A program made the position numbers and the translations under genes. 32,181 nucleotides of DNA, taken from positions 1 to 32,181 of IMG/VR virus record IMGVR_UViG_3300045282_000166. The stretch is one strand, 5' to 3'. Source of the DNA: a virus. Under the pieces are notes generated by a model. The model was not told the DNA's origin. It was given only the letters and a program-made list of their open reading frames with translations, and did no database searches. Below, piece by piece: positions 1-6,964 of the stretch. How positions within the stretch are numbered: position 1 is the stretch's first letter; each line of letters starts with the position of its first letter.

Positions 1-574
1 TGAGGTAGACGATCGCTTCGTTGGGCGCCACGGTGAGCGACGTCGGCACGGTCGGCGCGTCGGGTGCGTCGGTCGAGCCCGAGCTGAAGATGGAGCCCAT
101 CCGCCAGCCCATCGACGTCGTCAGGGGGCCGAGATCCTCGGGGCCAGTGATCTCCAGCGATTCGAGCAGGCAGTCGCCGTACTGGAACCAGTCGGTGGTG
201 ACGTCGTCGCCGAACTCGTAGGTGTAGACGTCGACAGCGTCAACCGTCGTGGATGCCGGCGCGAAGGTCCACGTCCGCGACGGGCCCGCGCCCACCGGCG
301 TCACGCCGTCGCCGAGGCTGGCCGAGAGCAGCAGCGGCAGGCTGTTGTAGCGCAGGGCCGGGTCGGTGAGCGGCGCCGTGAGGTCGGGCGCCAGGCGGTA
401 CGGCGCGGCGATCGGGTCGATGGAGCCGACGTCGATGTCGGGGTCGGTCCAGTTGAGGTTGTGGGCGGGCACGCCCTTGAAGGGGTAGGCGCGCTTGGCG
501 GCGATGCGCGTGCCGTGCGCGGCCTGGCGGCCGAACTGGTGCCTGCGAAGCCTGGTGAAACCCTGGATGGGCAC
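1..574 (-). CDS. Major tail tube protein, allele A (3' end cut by window edge)
   Basis: The encoded N-terminal 191 residues are a close relative of the complete protein at 30073-31125. They share stretches such as YPFKGVP, HNLNWTDPDID and PIAAPYRLAPDLTAPLTDP. The start is GTG at 574 with a GAGGAGA ribosome site just upstream; allele B uses ATG at the same place. The role is inferred from position between the tail terminator and the tail chaperone/tape-measure genes, and from length: it should form the hexameric rings of the tail tube. The C-terminal half is missing because the window starts here; this is not a biological truncation. Confidence 0.75.
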   Translation of the reverse strand, partial: MPIQGFTRLRRHQFGRQAAHGTRIAAKRAYPFKGVPAHNLNWTDPDIDVGSIDPIAAPYRLAPDLTAPLTDPALRYNSLPLLLSASLGDGVTPVGAGPSRTWTFAPASTTVDAVDVYTYEFGDDVTTDWFQYGDCLLESLEITGPEDLGPLTTSMGWRMGSIFSSGSTDAPDAPTVPTSLTVAPNEAIVYL

Positions 575-644
575 TGGCGTCTCCTCGCGCTGCATGTGAG
601 TGCGCCCTACCGACCGGGCGCCGGTCATGGAGACGGGCGGCAAT

Positions 645-1091
645 CTATGTCGAGGCGAAGCCCTCCAGGGTGATCCGGGTGCCGTAGTACTGGCGCTGAT
701 CCTGCGGCTGCTGCCAGTCGGGCACGTAGACGGGGATGTCGGTGACGTCGGTCACCGCGACGAGCGTGTTCGTTCCGAAGGCGTGGTAGCGGTCTGCCAC
801 CCAGTCGAGGAAGCCGTCCACGAAGGCATCGCGCTGGGCGACCGTCTCGCCGTAGTCGAAGACGCCGTGGAGGACGATCACCTCGACAGACGGCACGCGC
901 TGGCGCGTCGTCAGGGTGTACTCGGTCAGCGTCTCGTTGATGGAGTCCACGAACGCCGTCGGCGGGTTGATGCTGCGCGGGCGGCCCGGATAGATCTGCA
1001 GGTTGATGCCCGCGTCGGCCTTGTACGCGGCGAGGAGCGCCACGGCGCCGGCGCGGGCATCGGCAGCAAACGGGATGCGGGCGAGAACCAT
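645..1091 (-). CDS. Tail terminator / tail completion-like protein, allele A
   Basis: A 148-residue protein between the gp10-like gene and the tail tube gene. That is where HK97-like and many actinophage genomes encode the tail terminator that caps the tube and contacts the head. The ATG at 1091 overlaps the stop of the gp10-like gene (TGATG), implying translational coupling. Allele B at 31193-31636 is the same length within one codon, and most changes are conservative. The core VPSVEVIVLHGVFDYG and the segment DGFLDWVADRYHAFG are the same in both. No catalytic motif is visible. The call rests on gene order and size, not on a recognised motif. Confidence 0.6.
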   Translation of the reverse strand: MVLARIPFAADARAGAVALLAAYKADAGINLQIYPGRPRSINPPTAFVDSINETLTEYTLTTRQRVPSVEVIVLHGVFDYGETVAQRDAFVDGFLDWVADRYHAFGTNTLVAVTDVTDIPVYVPDWQQPQDQRQYYGTRITLEGFAST

Positions 1092-1504
1092 CAGCCGGCC
1101 GCGTTCCAGAGCCTGATCAGCTCGGCCGCCATCGGGTTCTTGGCGAGCGCGTCGATGGCCGACGGTTTCAGGAACGGCTGCGCCCGCGTGGCCGGCTTGT
1201 GGACGCGCTTGGCGAAGATGGTGCCCTGCGCATGGAAGCGCATCGCCCGCTTGCGGCGCGGCTTCTCGTCGTGGGCCCGCGTGCCGCCCTCGATGAAGCG
1301 GGCGCCCCAGATGGCGACGACGACGGCCCGCTTCTGGCTCGCGTTGCGGACGCGGATGGAGCGCCGCGTGGCACCCGTCCGCACCGGCACTCGCTGCTGC
1401 GCCAGGTGGACGGTGTCGGTCGCCCACGCCTTCCCGACCGGCTTGAACGTCTGCTTGATCGCCCGCATCCGCGCCCGGAGCTGCGGAGCGCCCTTGACGC
1501 TCAC
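1091..1504 (-). CDS. HK97 gp10-like head-tail joining protein, allele A
   Basis: A basic 137-residue protein with the typical layout of the HK97 gp10 family: an N-terminal helix rich in R and K (QLRARMRAIKQTFKPVGKAW), the VPVRTGATRRSIRV segment (usually V..TG.L..SI in the family), and a GARFIEGGT stretch before a basic C-terminus. Proteins of this family join the neck to the tail. The start is GTG at 1504, overlapping the connector stop by four bases (GTGA). Allele B (31636-32049) uses ATG. The two alleles differ at 22 of 137 positions with no gaps. Confidence 0.75.
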   Translation of the reverse strand: MSVKGAPQLRARMRAIKQTFKPVGKAWATDTVHLAQQRVPVRTGATRRSIRVRNASQKRAVVVAIWGARFIEGGTRAHDEKPRRKRAMRFHAQGTIFAKRVHKPATRAQPFLKPSAIDALAKNPMAAELIRLWNAAG

Positions 1505-1815
1505 GCGACGCCGAAGCTGCGGCGGTGGCCGAAGAGCAGGCGGAAGTAGGTCGGGTCGCCCTGCGTGCCCGCCGCCGCCTCGGGCCGCAGCGCCATCAAC
1601 TCGGCCATCCGCAGGGCGGCCTGGGACAAGGCCTCGTCCGGGGCGTCAGAGCCCTCGTCCCAGTCACCCACGTCGAGCTTCACCCGGGCGATGGCGGCCT
1701 CGAGGAGGCGCGTCAGGCGGGAGGTGGTACCGCCCGACGCTTCCTCGCCGTCCCACTCGTCGCCGGTGATGTCGAGGATCTGCTTGAGCTCCTCGACATC
1801 GGGCCAGTCGACCAT
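1501..1815 (-). CDS. Head-tail connector protein (gp6-like)
   Basis: A 104-residue acidic, mostly helical protein directly behind the capsid gene. It starts at ATG 1815, immediately next to the capsid stop at 1816. The opening VDWPDVEELKQILDI followed by a long helix with RLLEAAIARVKLDVG resembles the helical connector proteins that ring the portal in HK97-like phages. The C-terminal 40 or so residues lie in the segment repeated at the right end of the window, where only V to I differs near the last residue. Function is inferred from family resemblance and position. Confidence 0.65.
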   Translation of the reverse strand: MVDWPDVEELKQILDITGDEWDGEEASGGTTSRLTRLLEAAIARVKLDVGDWDEGSDAPDEALSQAALRMAELMALRPEAAAGTQGDPTYFRLLFGHRRSFGVA

Positions 1816-3429
1816 CTAGCTGCCGAGGTCGTACGTCGTGAACGCCGCGGGGTAACGCGGGATGAAGAACAGGATCGACACGAGCGCGATGTCCCGGCCG
1901 GCCAGGGTCGGGTTGTCGGCGCTGAGCTGGAAGCTGCCGTCCTCGGCCCAGGCGAACCCGGCCGACGGGCCGACCATGACGTCGACGCTGGTGTTGTTGA
2001 GGGCCGGCACGTAGACCGGGCGCAGGGCCGACACGCTGCCGCCGGGCGCGTTGCCGGCGCCGAAATTGCCGTTGAGGGTGAAGTACAGCGAGCGGTTGGT
2101 GCCGTTGTCCTTGGCGTCGATGAAGGCCGCCACGCCTGCGCTCGACATCCAGATCGTGTCGGGCGGCTGGCCGTAGTTGTCGATGGAATTGGCCCACGCC
2201 TCGCCGAGGAGCAGGTCTTCGGGGTTGATGTTGGCGCCGCCGGGCGTGGTGCCCGCGGCCAGCAGCGTGGCGATGGCCTCCTCGTCGCAGTTGCGGGCGA
2301 GGGCGGTGCCGAGGTCGCTGATGAGGAGGTCGAGGTAGGAGCGCGTCGCGCGGCGGATCATCTGGATCGACACGTCGGCGCCGCCGGCGATGGTGATGGC
2401 GTCGAAGGACTGGCTGGTGACCTTGAGCGGGTTGGACGCGATGGCCGTCTTCTCTGCCGCCTGGACGCCCGTCTCGCTGCGTGACGGCCCGAGGACGGGG
2501 ACGACGATGCTCATGCCCGTGTCGGGCGCCGTGATCTGGCGCGTCGACTCGAGGAACGGCCGGCTGCGGTCGATGATGCCGATGATGTCGGTGCTGACCG
2601 CGTCGGGCACGACGCCCGGGTTGTCGGCGGTGATGATGTCGTCGAGGGCCCGCTCATGGAGCTGGGCGGCGCTGTAGGGGACGCCCGAGAGCGTCTTGAG
2701 CGCGTAGTCGGCCCAGTCGAGCAGGCGCATCTTGCGGTCGGGCTCGGCGGGCTGGCGCGGCACGATGATCTGCGAACGGTCGCGCTCCTCGATCTTCTCG
2801 AGGCGCTCCAGCATGCGCTGGCTGGCGGTGTCGTTGCGCTCCTGGAGCGCGGTGATGGCGCTGGTGACGGGCGTGAGATCGATGGCCGCCGCGGCCTGTG
2901 CGACGTCCTGCTGTTCAGACACCTTGTCCTCCGCTTCGTGCTCGTTGCGCATGGCGATAACCCCCGCCTGCTGGTACGCCGGGCGCCACGTCAGGGCGAC
3001 GTGGTCGACGTCGATGTGCTCCTGGACGCGGACCCGCTGACCGGCCCGCTGTTGCACCGAGAAACCGCCGGCCCGCTCGATGAAGCCGACAGACGCCTTG
3101 GTGACGACGCCGTCGCTGACGAGCGTCAGGGCCTCGTCGCCCGCCTGCGTCTTTGAGACGCGGAAGGTGATGACGGCGCCGTCGGCGTCGTCGCGCTTAC
3201 TGAGGCCGCGGCCGATGGCGACCGCGTTGTGCTTGCCCTGCGGGTCGGGCCCCTTGAGGACGACGCGCGTCGGGTCGACGCCGTCGAGGGCGCCCCTTGC
3301 GAACATCTCGGGGCCGAGGTCGTGGCTGATGACGACGTCCCACGGCACGACGCGGATGTCCAGCTCGCGCAGCGAGGCGTCCCGCAGCTCGACCGCCTGC
3401 TCGCTCTCTGTGTAGCGGATCTCGTCCAA
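1816..3429 (-). CDS. Fused prohead protease and HK97-fold major capsid protein
   Basis: One uninterrupted 537-residue frame. Residues 1-160 look like an HK97 gp4-type (S78) prohead protease: PWDVVISHDLGPEMFARGAL near the start, then a candidate catalytic His67 (GKHNAVAIG) and Ser113 (TKASVGFIE). Residues 170-230 are a charged, coiled-coil-like scaffold or delta-domain segment. Residues 260-537 resemble the HK97 capsid fold, with a PDTGMSIVVPVLG stretch and a PRYPAAFTTYDLGS end. Normally protease and capsid are separate genes; here self-cleavage of one polyprotein would release the shell protein. The start is TTG at 3429, chosen because GGGAGG lies eight bases upstream and no ATG fits. Residue roles are inferred, not proven. 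Confidence 0.85.
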   Translation of the reverse strand: MDEIRYTESEQAVELRDASLRELDIRVVPWDVVISHDLGPEMFARGALDGVDPTRVVLKGPDPQGKHNAVAIGRGLSKRDDADGAVITFRVSKTQAGDEALTLVSDGVVTKASVGFIERAGGFSVQQRAGQRVRVQEHIDVDHVALTWRPAYQQAGVIAMRNEHEAEDKVSEQQDVAQAAAAIDLTPVTSAITALQERNDTASQRMLERLEKIEERDRSQIIVPRQPAEPDRKMRLLDWADYALKTLSGVPYSAAQLHERALDDIITADNPGVVPDAVSTDIIGIIDRSRPFLESTRQITAPDTGMSIVVPVLGPSRSETGVQAAEKTAIASNPLKVTSQSFDAITIAGGADVSIQMIRRATRSYLDLLISDLGTALARNCDEEAIATLLAAGTTPGGANINPEDLLLGEAWANSIDNYGQPPDTIWMSSAGVAAFIDAKDNGTNRSLYFTLNGNFGAGNAPGGSVSALRPVYVPALNNTSVDVMVGPSAGFAWAEDGSFQLSADNPTLAGRDIALVSILFFIPRYPAAFTTYDLGS

Positions 3430-3525
3430 AACAAAGACCTCCCAGAGTCTCGGGGACTCGGAAGGTCCGCAGGTGACGGCCGGGGCGCTGGGCCCGCTGG
3501 TTCAGTTGCCGCGCACTATAGCGCC
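3430..3525 (-). promoter_or_regulatory. Intergenic gap before the capsid gene, possible leader or promoter
   Basis: This is one of the few gaps inside the otherwise packed late operon. Read on the minus strand it holds a TATAGT hexamer (3520-3515) that could be a -10 box, without a convincing -35, and a small GAGTC/GACTC hairpin just before the GGGAGG ribosome site. It could be a booster promoter or a leader for the highly expressed capsid gene. The evidence is weak. Confidence 0.25.
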
Positions 3526-4593
3526 CTACGCCGCCAGCAGCAGCACCGCGATCGCCAGCTCGTCGTCGCTGTAGTCGCCGGTCGCCGCGATGGCGGGGGA
3601 CGCCAGCCTCACGCCGCCCGATCCGACGACTTCCAGGTAGCCCCGTCCCGCGATAGCAGGGCCCGCGAACGCCACGCCGCCTGAGCCGGTGACGGCCCGG
3701 ATGGGGCGTGGCTTCAGCCGCAGGATGGAGACAGGGCGCTCGGCCGCCACCACGGCACCCTCGCCCGCGATGGCGGGCCCGCCGATGGTGACGCTGGCCG
3801 TTCCCGCGAACTCGCCCGCCGCGACGGTGACGCCCAGGCCGTCGATGGCGGGGAGGCCGATGCTGACGCTGGCCGTCGCCGTGAACGCTTGGCTGCCGCT
3901 TGCGGCGATGGCCGGCGTGCCGAACGTCTCGGACGCCGCGCCGCTGACCGACTGGCTGCCGCTGCCCGAAAGGGCAGGCGCCCCGAAGGTGACGTCGCCC
4001 GTTGCCGCGGCACCCTGCGTCCCTGTGCCCTGTAGGCCCGCCAGGCCAACTGAGACGGCGGCTGTGCCCGAGAACGTCTCGGTGGCCGACCCGGCGATTG
4101 CGGGGCCGCTGAGGGCAACTGTGGCGGTGCCCGAGATGGCGGGCAGCATGGTGCCGGAGCCCGCGATGGCCGGGCCGCCCAGCGTCTCGGCGGCGGTCCC
4201 GGTGAACGCCTCGCTGCCAGACGCGGCGAGCGCCGGGCCGCCGAAGGCGATGGTGCCTGTCCCGGTGAATGTCCCGGCGCCAGTGGCAGCCAGCGCCGGG
4301 ACGCCGAATGTCTCAGAGCCGGTGGCGGTGAAGGCTTCCGAGCCCGACGCCGCCAGAGCCGGGCCCGTGATCGCTACGGTAGCGGTGCCGGAGAACGCTT
4401 CCGATCCCGAGGCCGCCAGGGCGAGCGGGCCGAACGTCTCGGTCGCGGTGCCGCTGAACGTCTCGGTGCCGGTGGACGCGACGGCCGCGACGGCGAAGGT
4501 GACGTCGCCCGTGCCGGTGATGGCGAGCGCACCGGACGGCGGGGTCCCCTTGACGGGCTGCTGCGGCCTCGGCGGTTGCCGCCAGAAGGACAC
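3526..4593 (-). CDS. Tandem-repeat (about 21-residue) beta-rich protein, probable virion decoration
   Basis: A 355-residue protein made almost wholly of about 14 tandem copies of a roughly 21-residue unit. The consensus is close to SGTATETFGGPALAASGSEAF: a T/S-rich strand, then GGPA(I/L)A, then SGSEAF. The first 25 residues (FWRQPPRPQQPVKG and on) and the last 15 are not repeats. Composition is Ala, Gly, Thr and Ser with almost no Lys or Arg, suggesting a regular beta-solenoid or extended fibre. It sits between other probable virion proteins and the capsid gene, so a head fibre or decoration protein is plausible. The start is GTG at 4593. I recognise no named family, so function is inference from repeat architecture and neighbours. 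Confidence 0.7.
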   Translation of the reverse strand: MSFWRQPPRPQQPVKGTPPSGALAITGTGDVTFAVAAVASTGTETFSGTATETFGPLALAASGSEAFSGTATVAITGPALAASGSEAFTATGSETFGVPALAATGAGTFTGTGTIAFGGPALAASGSEAFTGTAAETLGGPAIAGSGTMLPAISGTATVALSGPAIAGSATETFSGTAAVSVGLAGLQGTGTQGAAATGDVTFGAPALSGSGSQSVSGAASETFGTPAIAASGSQAFTATASVSIGLPAIDGLGVTVAAGEFAGTASVTIGGPAIAGEGAVVAAERPVSILRLKPRPIRAVTGSGGVAFAGPAIAGRGYLEVVGSGGVRLASPAIAATGDYSDDELAIAVLLLAA

Positions 4594-4597
4594 GGCG

Positions 4598-4807
4598 TCA
4601 GTCCGCTACGAAGTCGATCACATCCGACTGGTGGAAGCCGATCGCCGTGATACTCGGGTTTTCGACGATCTCGTGGTCGATCACGATCTCCCAGCGCGTC
4701 GCGGCGTCATCGTCCACGAATGAGCGGATCGTGCCGTGGGCCTGTCGCGTGTCGTCGCCGTCCACGAGCGTGATCGTGCCGACCGCGCCATCAGCGGGTG
4801 CGGCCAT
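4598..4807 (-). CDS. Small protein of unknown function in the head-gene cluster
   Basis: A 69-residue acidic protein starting at ATG 4807, overlapping the upstream stop (TGATG). The sequence reads as a short beta domain (GAVGTITLVDG, then RWEIVIDHEIVEN). It lies between two probable virion proteins and is translated in the same run, so a virion or assembly role is likely. I do not recognise its family. Confidence 0.6.
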   Translation of the reverse strand: MAAPADGAVGTITLVDGDDTRQAHGTIRSFVDDDAATRWEIVIDHEIVENPSITAIGFHQSDVIDFVAD

Positions 4808-5304
4808 CAGTTCATTTCCTCGAATACGATGCCCGCCGACCAGTTGGTGAGCGTCGTGGGCGTGCCGATCAGCGCCAGGACGATGGCCGTGTCCGAGGGC
4901 ACTGCGATCCGTTCCTCGGGCACCGGCACCCATAACCAGCCGTTGAGGTTGTTGAAGCCGTCCGAATAGAGCGGCGTCTTGGTCCCGGCAGCGTTGGCCG
5001 ACGAGTCGGTGCCCGCCGTGCCCGCAGCACCCGCCGTGCCGCCCGTGATGCCCGACACGTTGCCGCCCGCGACGGTAGGCGCCGGCGTCGTCGCGGTGTA
5101 GGTGCCGAATGCGCTGGCCTGGACGGCGAGCTGGATGCCGAGCTGCTGGGACGTCGTCGTGCCCGACTGGCCGCACCACGCCCGGAGCAGGCGGATGAAC
5201 GACGCCCGGCTGGTGATGCCGCTGGCCGTGTGGATGATGACCATCTCTGAGTTGGCGATGATGGTCTGCTGGGACATCACGACCGCGTAGGTGCCGCTAG
5301 CCAT
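4807..5304 (-). CDS. Probable virion structural protein, unknown family
   Basis: A 165-residue protein with ATG at 5304. The N-terminal 75 residues look folded (SGTYAVVMSQQTIIANSEMV, then a helix ITSRASFIRLLRAWCGQSG). A Gly/Ala/Thr-rich linker follows (about residues 78-105), then a domain with LNGWLWVPVPEERIAVPSD. This alternation is typical of surface-exposed phage proteins. It is part of a five-gene set between portal and capsid and probably decorates the head. No recognised family. Confidence 0.6.
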   Translation of the reverse strand: MASGTYAVVMSQQTIIANSEMVIIHTASGITSRASFIRLLRAWCGQSGTTTSQQLGIQLAVQASAFGTYTATTPAPTVAGGNVSGITGGTAGAAGTAGTDSSANAAGTKTPLYSDGFNNLNGWLWVPVPEERIAVPSDTAIVLALIGTPTTLTNWSAGIVFEEMN

Positions 5305-5313
5305 CGGTGCTCC

Positions 5314-6549
5314 TCAGTGGGCCAGGATCTGGGGGTATGGGGAAACGCGCGGGCCGGGTGGTGTGACGGGCGAGACGTACTCGGTCAGCGCTTGGGTGAA
5401 GGTGAGATACGTGTCGCCGGTGGCCGCGGCGCTACCCGCGTAGAGCAGGGTGGCGGTGCTGCCCGACACCAGCAGGCCGCCTGTCGAACTCGAGGGCTGG
5501 TCGTCGATGTAAAAGCGGATACGGAGCCGCTGGCCCTGGGTGACCGCGAGGTCGTCGCCGCTGATGAGCATTCGGAACGTCTGCTCGGAGGGCGCGAGCA
5601 GATCGGCATTGGCGTGGGTCCCTACCGCCCACACGGTTGCGCCGGTTCCGTCCCCGGCGACGACCGCGATCTCATAACGGAACGTCGCATGCGACGCCGT
5701 GACTCCCGAGCCCCGGGCGTTGACGCGCACGGCACCGCCCAGCGTGAAGGCGGTGAGCGGACGGGTGAACCAGTCCACGACGGTGCCGCCTGCCGTATCG
5801 GTGACCTGGACGCCGCTCGTCGGGCCCGTGGCGGTGTTGGTGACGCCGGTCGTTACGCCCGCGCCGCGGCTCGTCCACGCTTCGAGGTCGGTTGATGCCG
5901 TCGAGACAGCTGAGGCGGTGGCAGTTGGGAACACCTGCGACCCGGCCGGTTCAGCGGCGAATGACAGCGTCTCGGTGAGCGTGAAGTAGGAGTCGCCATC
6001 GGCGGCTGCCGTCGGGCCGTCGATGCCGAAGCTGAAGTTGAAGCCGGTCGCCATCGTCCCTGCGTCATCTCCGAAAACCCTGACGCGGAGACGGTCGCCC
6101 CGCTTGCAGGCCACGCCTGCGGCGGGCGTCTTCGCGAAGTTGTTGACGGCCCGCGTGGTGAGCGCAACCTCGGTCGTGCGGGCCGTCGTGTCGATGACGG
6201 TGATGGCGCCCGTCGCACCGTCGACCTTCTCGATGCGGCCGTTGATGGCGACGTTGGCCGAGGCGCTGTTCTCGGCCGACCAGAGGTTCCAGGTGATGCT
6301 GCCCGAGATCGTGACGTCGGCGTCGATCGGGGGCGTGTACCAGACGAGCGGGTTGCTGGTGCCCACCTCGACGCCGGCCGTCGCGCCTGCCACTGTCAAC
6401 GCCGTACCCGCGTTGGTCGCCGATGAGCCTGCGGTCGTGCTGAGCTGCCGTCCGATCCAGATTGCGGTAGCCGTGCCACGCAGGTTGGCGTCGTTGTTGC
6501 CCGTGGTGTAGTCGCTGTCCAGGGCGCGAAAGAATAATTTGGTCGCCAC
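5314..6549 (-). CDS. Two-domain beta-sandwich virion protein with an internal duplication
   Basis: A 411-residue protein whose two halves look alike. Each half (about 30-195 and 210-395) runs from a Thr/Ala-rich strand region, through a WYTPP or DWFTRP turn, to a (K/Q)(R/G)(D/Q)RLR(V/I)R(V/F) strand, and ends GDSYFTLTETL or GDTYLTFTQAL. This suggests a duplicated jelly-roll or Ig-like module. It is neutral, lacks a signal peptide, and lies in a portal-to-capsid gene run. I infer a head-surface fibre or decoration protein; a stray adsorption protein is the alternative. ATG at 6549. Confidence 0.65.
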   Translation of the reverse strand: MATKLFFRALDSDYTTGNNDANLRGTATAIWIGRQLSTTAGSSATNAGTALTVAGATAGVEVGTSNPLVWYTPPIDADVTISGSITWNLWSAENSASANVAINGRIEKVDGATGAITVIDTTARTTEVALTTRAVNNFAKTPAAGVACKRGDRLRVRVFGDDAGTMATGFNFSFGIDGPTAAADGDSYFTLTETLSFAAEPAGSQVFPTATASAVSTASTDLEAWTSRGAGVTTGVTNTATGPTSGVQVTDTAGGTVVDWFTRPLTAFTLGGAVRVNARGSGVTASHATFRYEIAVVAGDGTGATVWAVGTHANADLLAPSEQTFRMLISGDDLAVTQGQRLRIRFYIDDQPSSSTGGLLVSGSTATLLYAGSAAATGDTYLTFTQALTEYVSPVTPPGPRVSPYPQILAH

Positions 6550-6556
6550 GGACGGG

Positions 6557-6964
6557 CTACGTCTTGGACTGCGTATACGTCAGCGACGTGACCGACACCG
6601 CCGCGCCCGAGCTGATGGCGACCGAGTTGAGGTTGAGGTTGGCACCCGACGTGCCGACCGATCCGTCGAAGATGACCGTGCTGCCGTCGGACTTGAGGGC
6701 GCGGAACCACGTCGCCGTGCCGGTGTTGTCGGCGCTCGTGTCGCCGGTGATCGCGTTGGCGGTGGCGACGCCCGCGACGGCGGAGCCGAAGGCCGGGTTG
6801 CCGAAGGTCAGCTCGGCCAGCAGCACCTGGGACACGATGGCCGTGTCGGCGTCGGTCGGCTGCGTGAGGCTGTAGATCCGCAGCTTGCCCGAGTTGAGGA
6901 GGGTGCAGGTTGCGTCGGCCGCCGCGTTGGCGCCGGTGTTAGACAGCTTCGGGTTGAGCGCCAT
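6557..6964 (-). CDS. Probable virion protein behind the portal, unknown family
   Basis: A 135-residue protein starting at ATG 6964, overlapping the portal gene by 26 bases. GGAGG stands inside the portal coding sequence, upstream of this start. The protein is rich in small and polar residues with alternating strands (GKLRIYSLTQPTDADTAIVS, then ATWFRALKSDGSTVIFDG, then NLNLNSVAISSGA). This style is common in small phage surface proteins in actinophage genomes. The family is not identified; the structural role is inferred from the neighbours. Confidence 0.6.
   Translation of the reverse strand: MALNPKLSNTGANAAADATCTLLNSGKLRIYSLTQPTDADTAIVSQVLLAELTFGNPAFGSAVAGVATANAITGDTSADNTGTATWFRALKSDGSTVIFDGSVGTSGANLNLNSVAISSGAAVSVTSLTYTQSKT

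Larger units (their letters stand above)
1..1636. repeat. Diverged duplicate of the right end (allele A of the tail-tube module)
   Basis: This stretch aligns end to end with 30555-32181 and carries the same genes in the same order: tail tube protein, tail terminator, gp10-like protein and the connector end. Divergence is substantial inside the tail genes (I count 22 substitutions in 137 residues of the gp10-like protein), but bases 1510-1636 are identical to 32055-32181. The offset is 30554 at the left edge and 30545 at the right, so a small net length difference lies between. The simplest reading is a circular genome whose two strain alleles were both walked by the assembler; a true tandem duplication is the alternative. 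Confidence 0.9.

Noticed and set aside
1091-1504. A genuine tandem duplication of the tail module as the main explanation
   Set aside because: The exact 127-base end match and the window ending at its edge fit an assembly-graph junction better, though reads are needed to exclude duplication.
600-1769. Long plus-strand open frames opposite the tail, capsid and portal genes (for example 600-1769, 1525-2484, 27377-29680)
   Set aside because: They are antisense shadows of GC-rich coding: Arg/Ala/Gly-rich with no domain, no ribosome site, and opposite genes with clear functions.
3526-4593. The 63-base repeats as a DNA-level satellite or origin iterons
   Set aside because: Conservation is in the protein pattern, codons vary between units, and a single frame spans all repeats.
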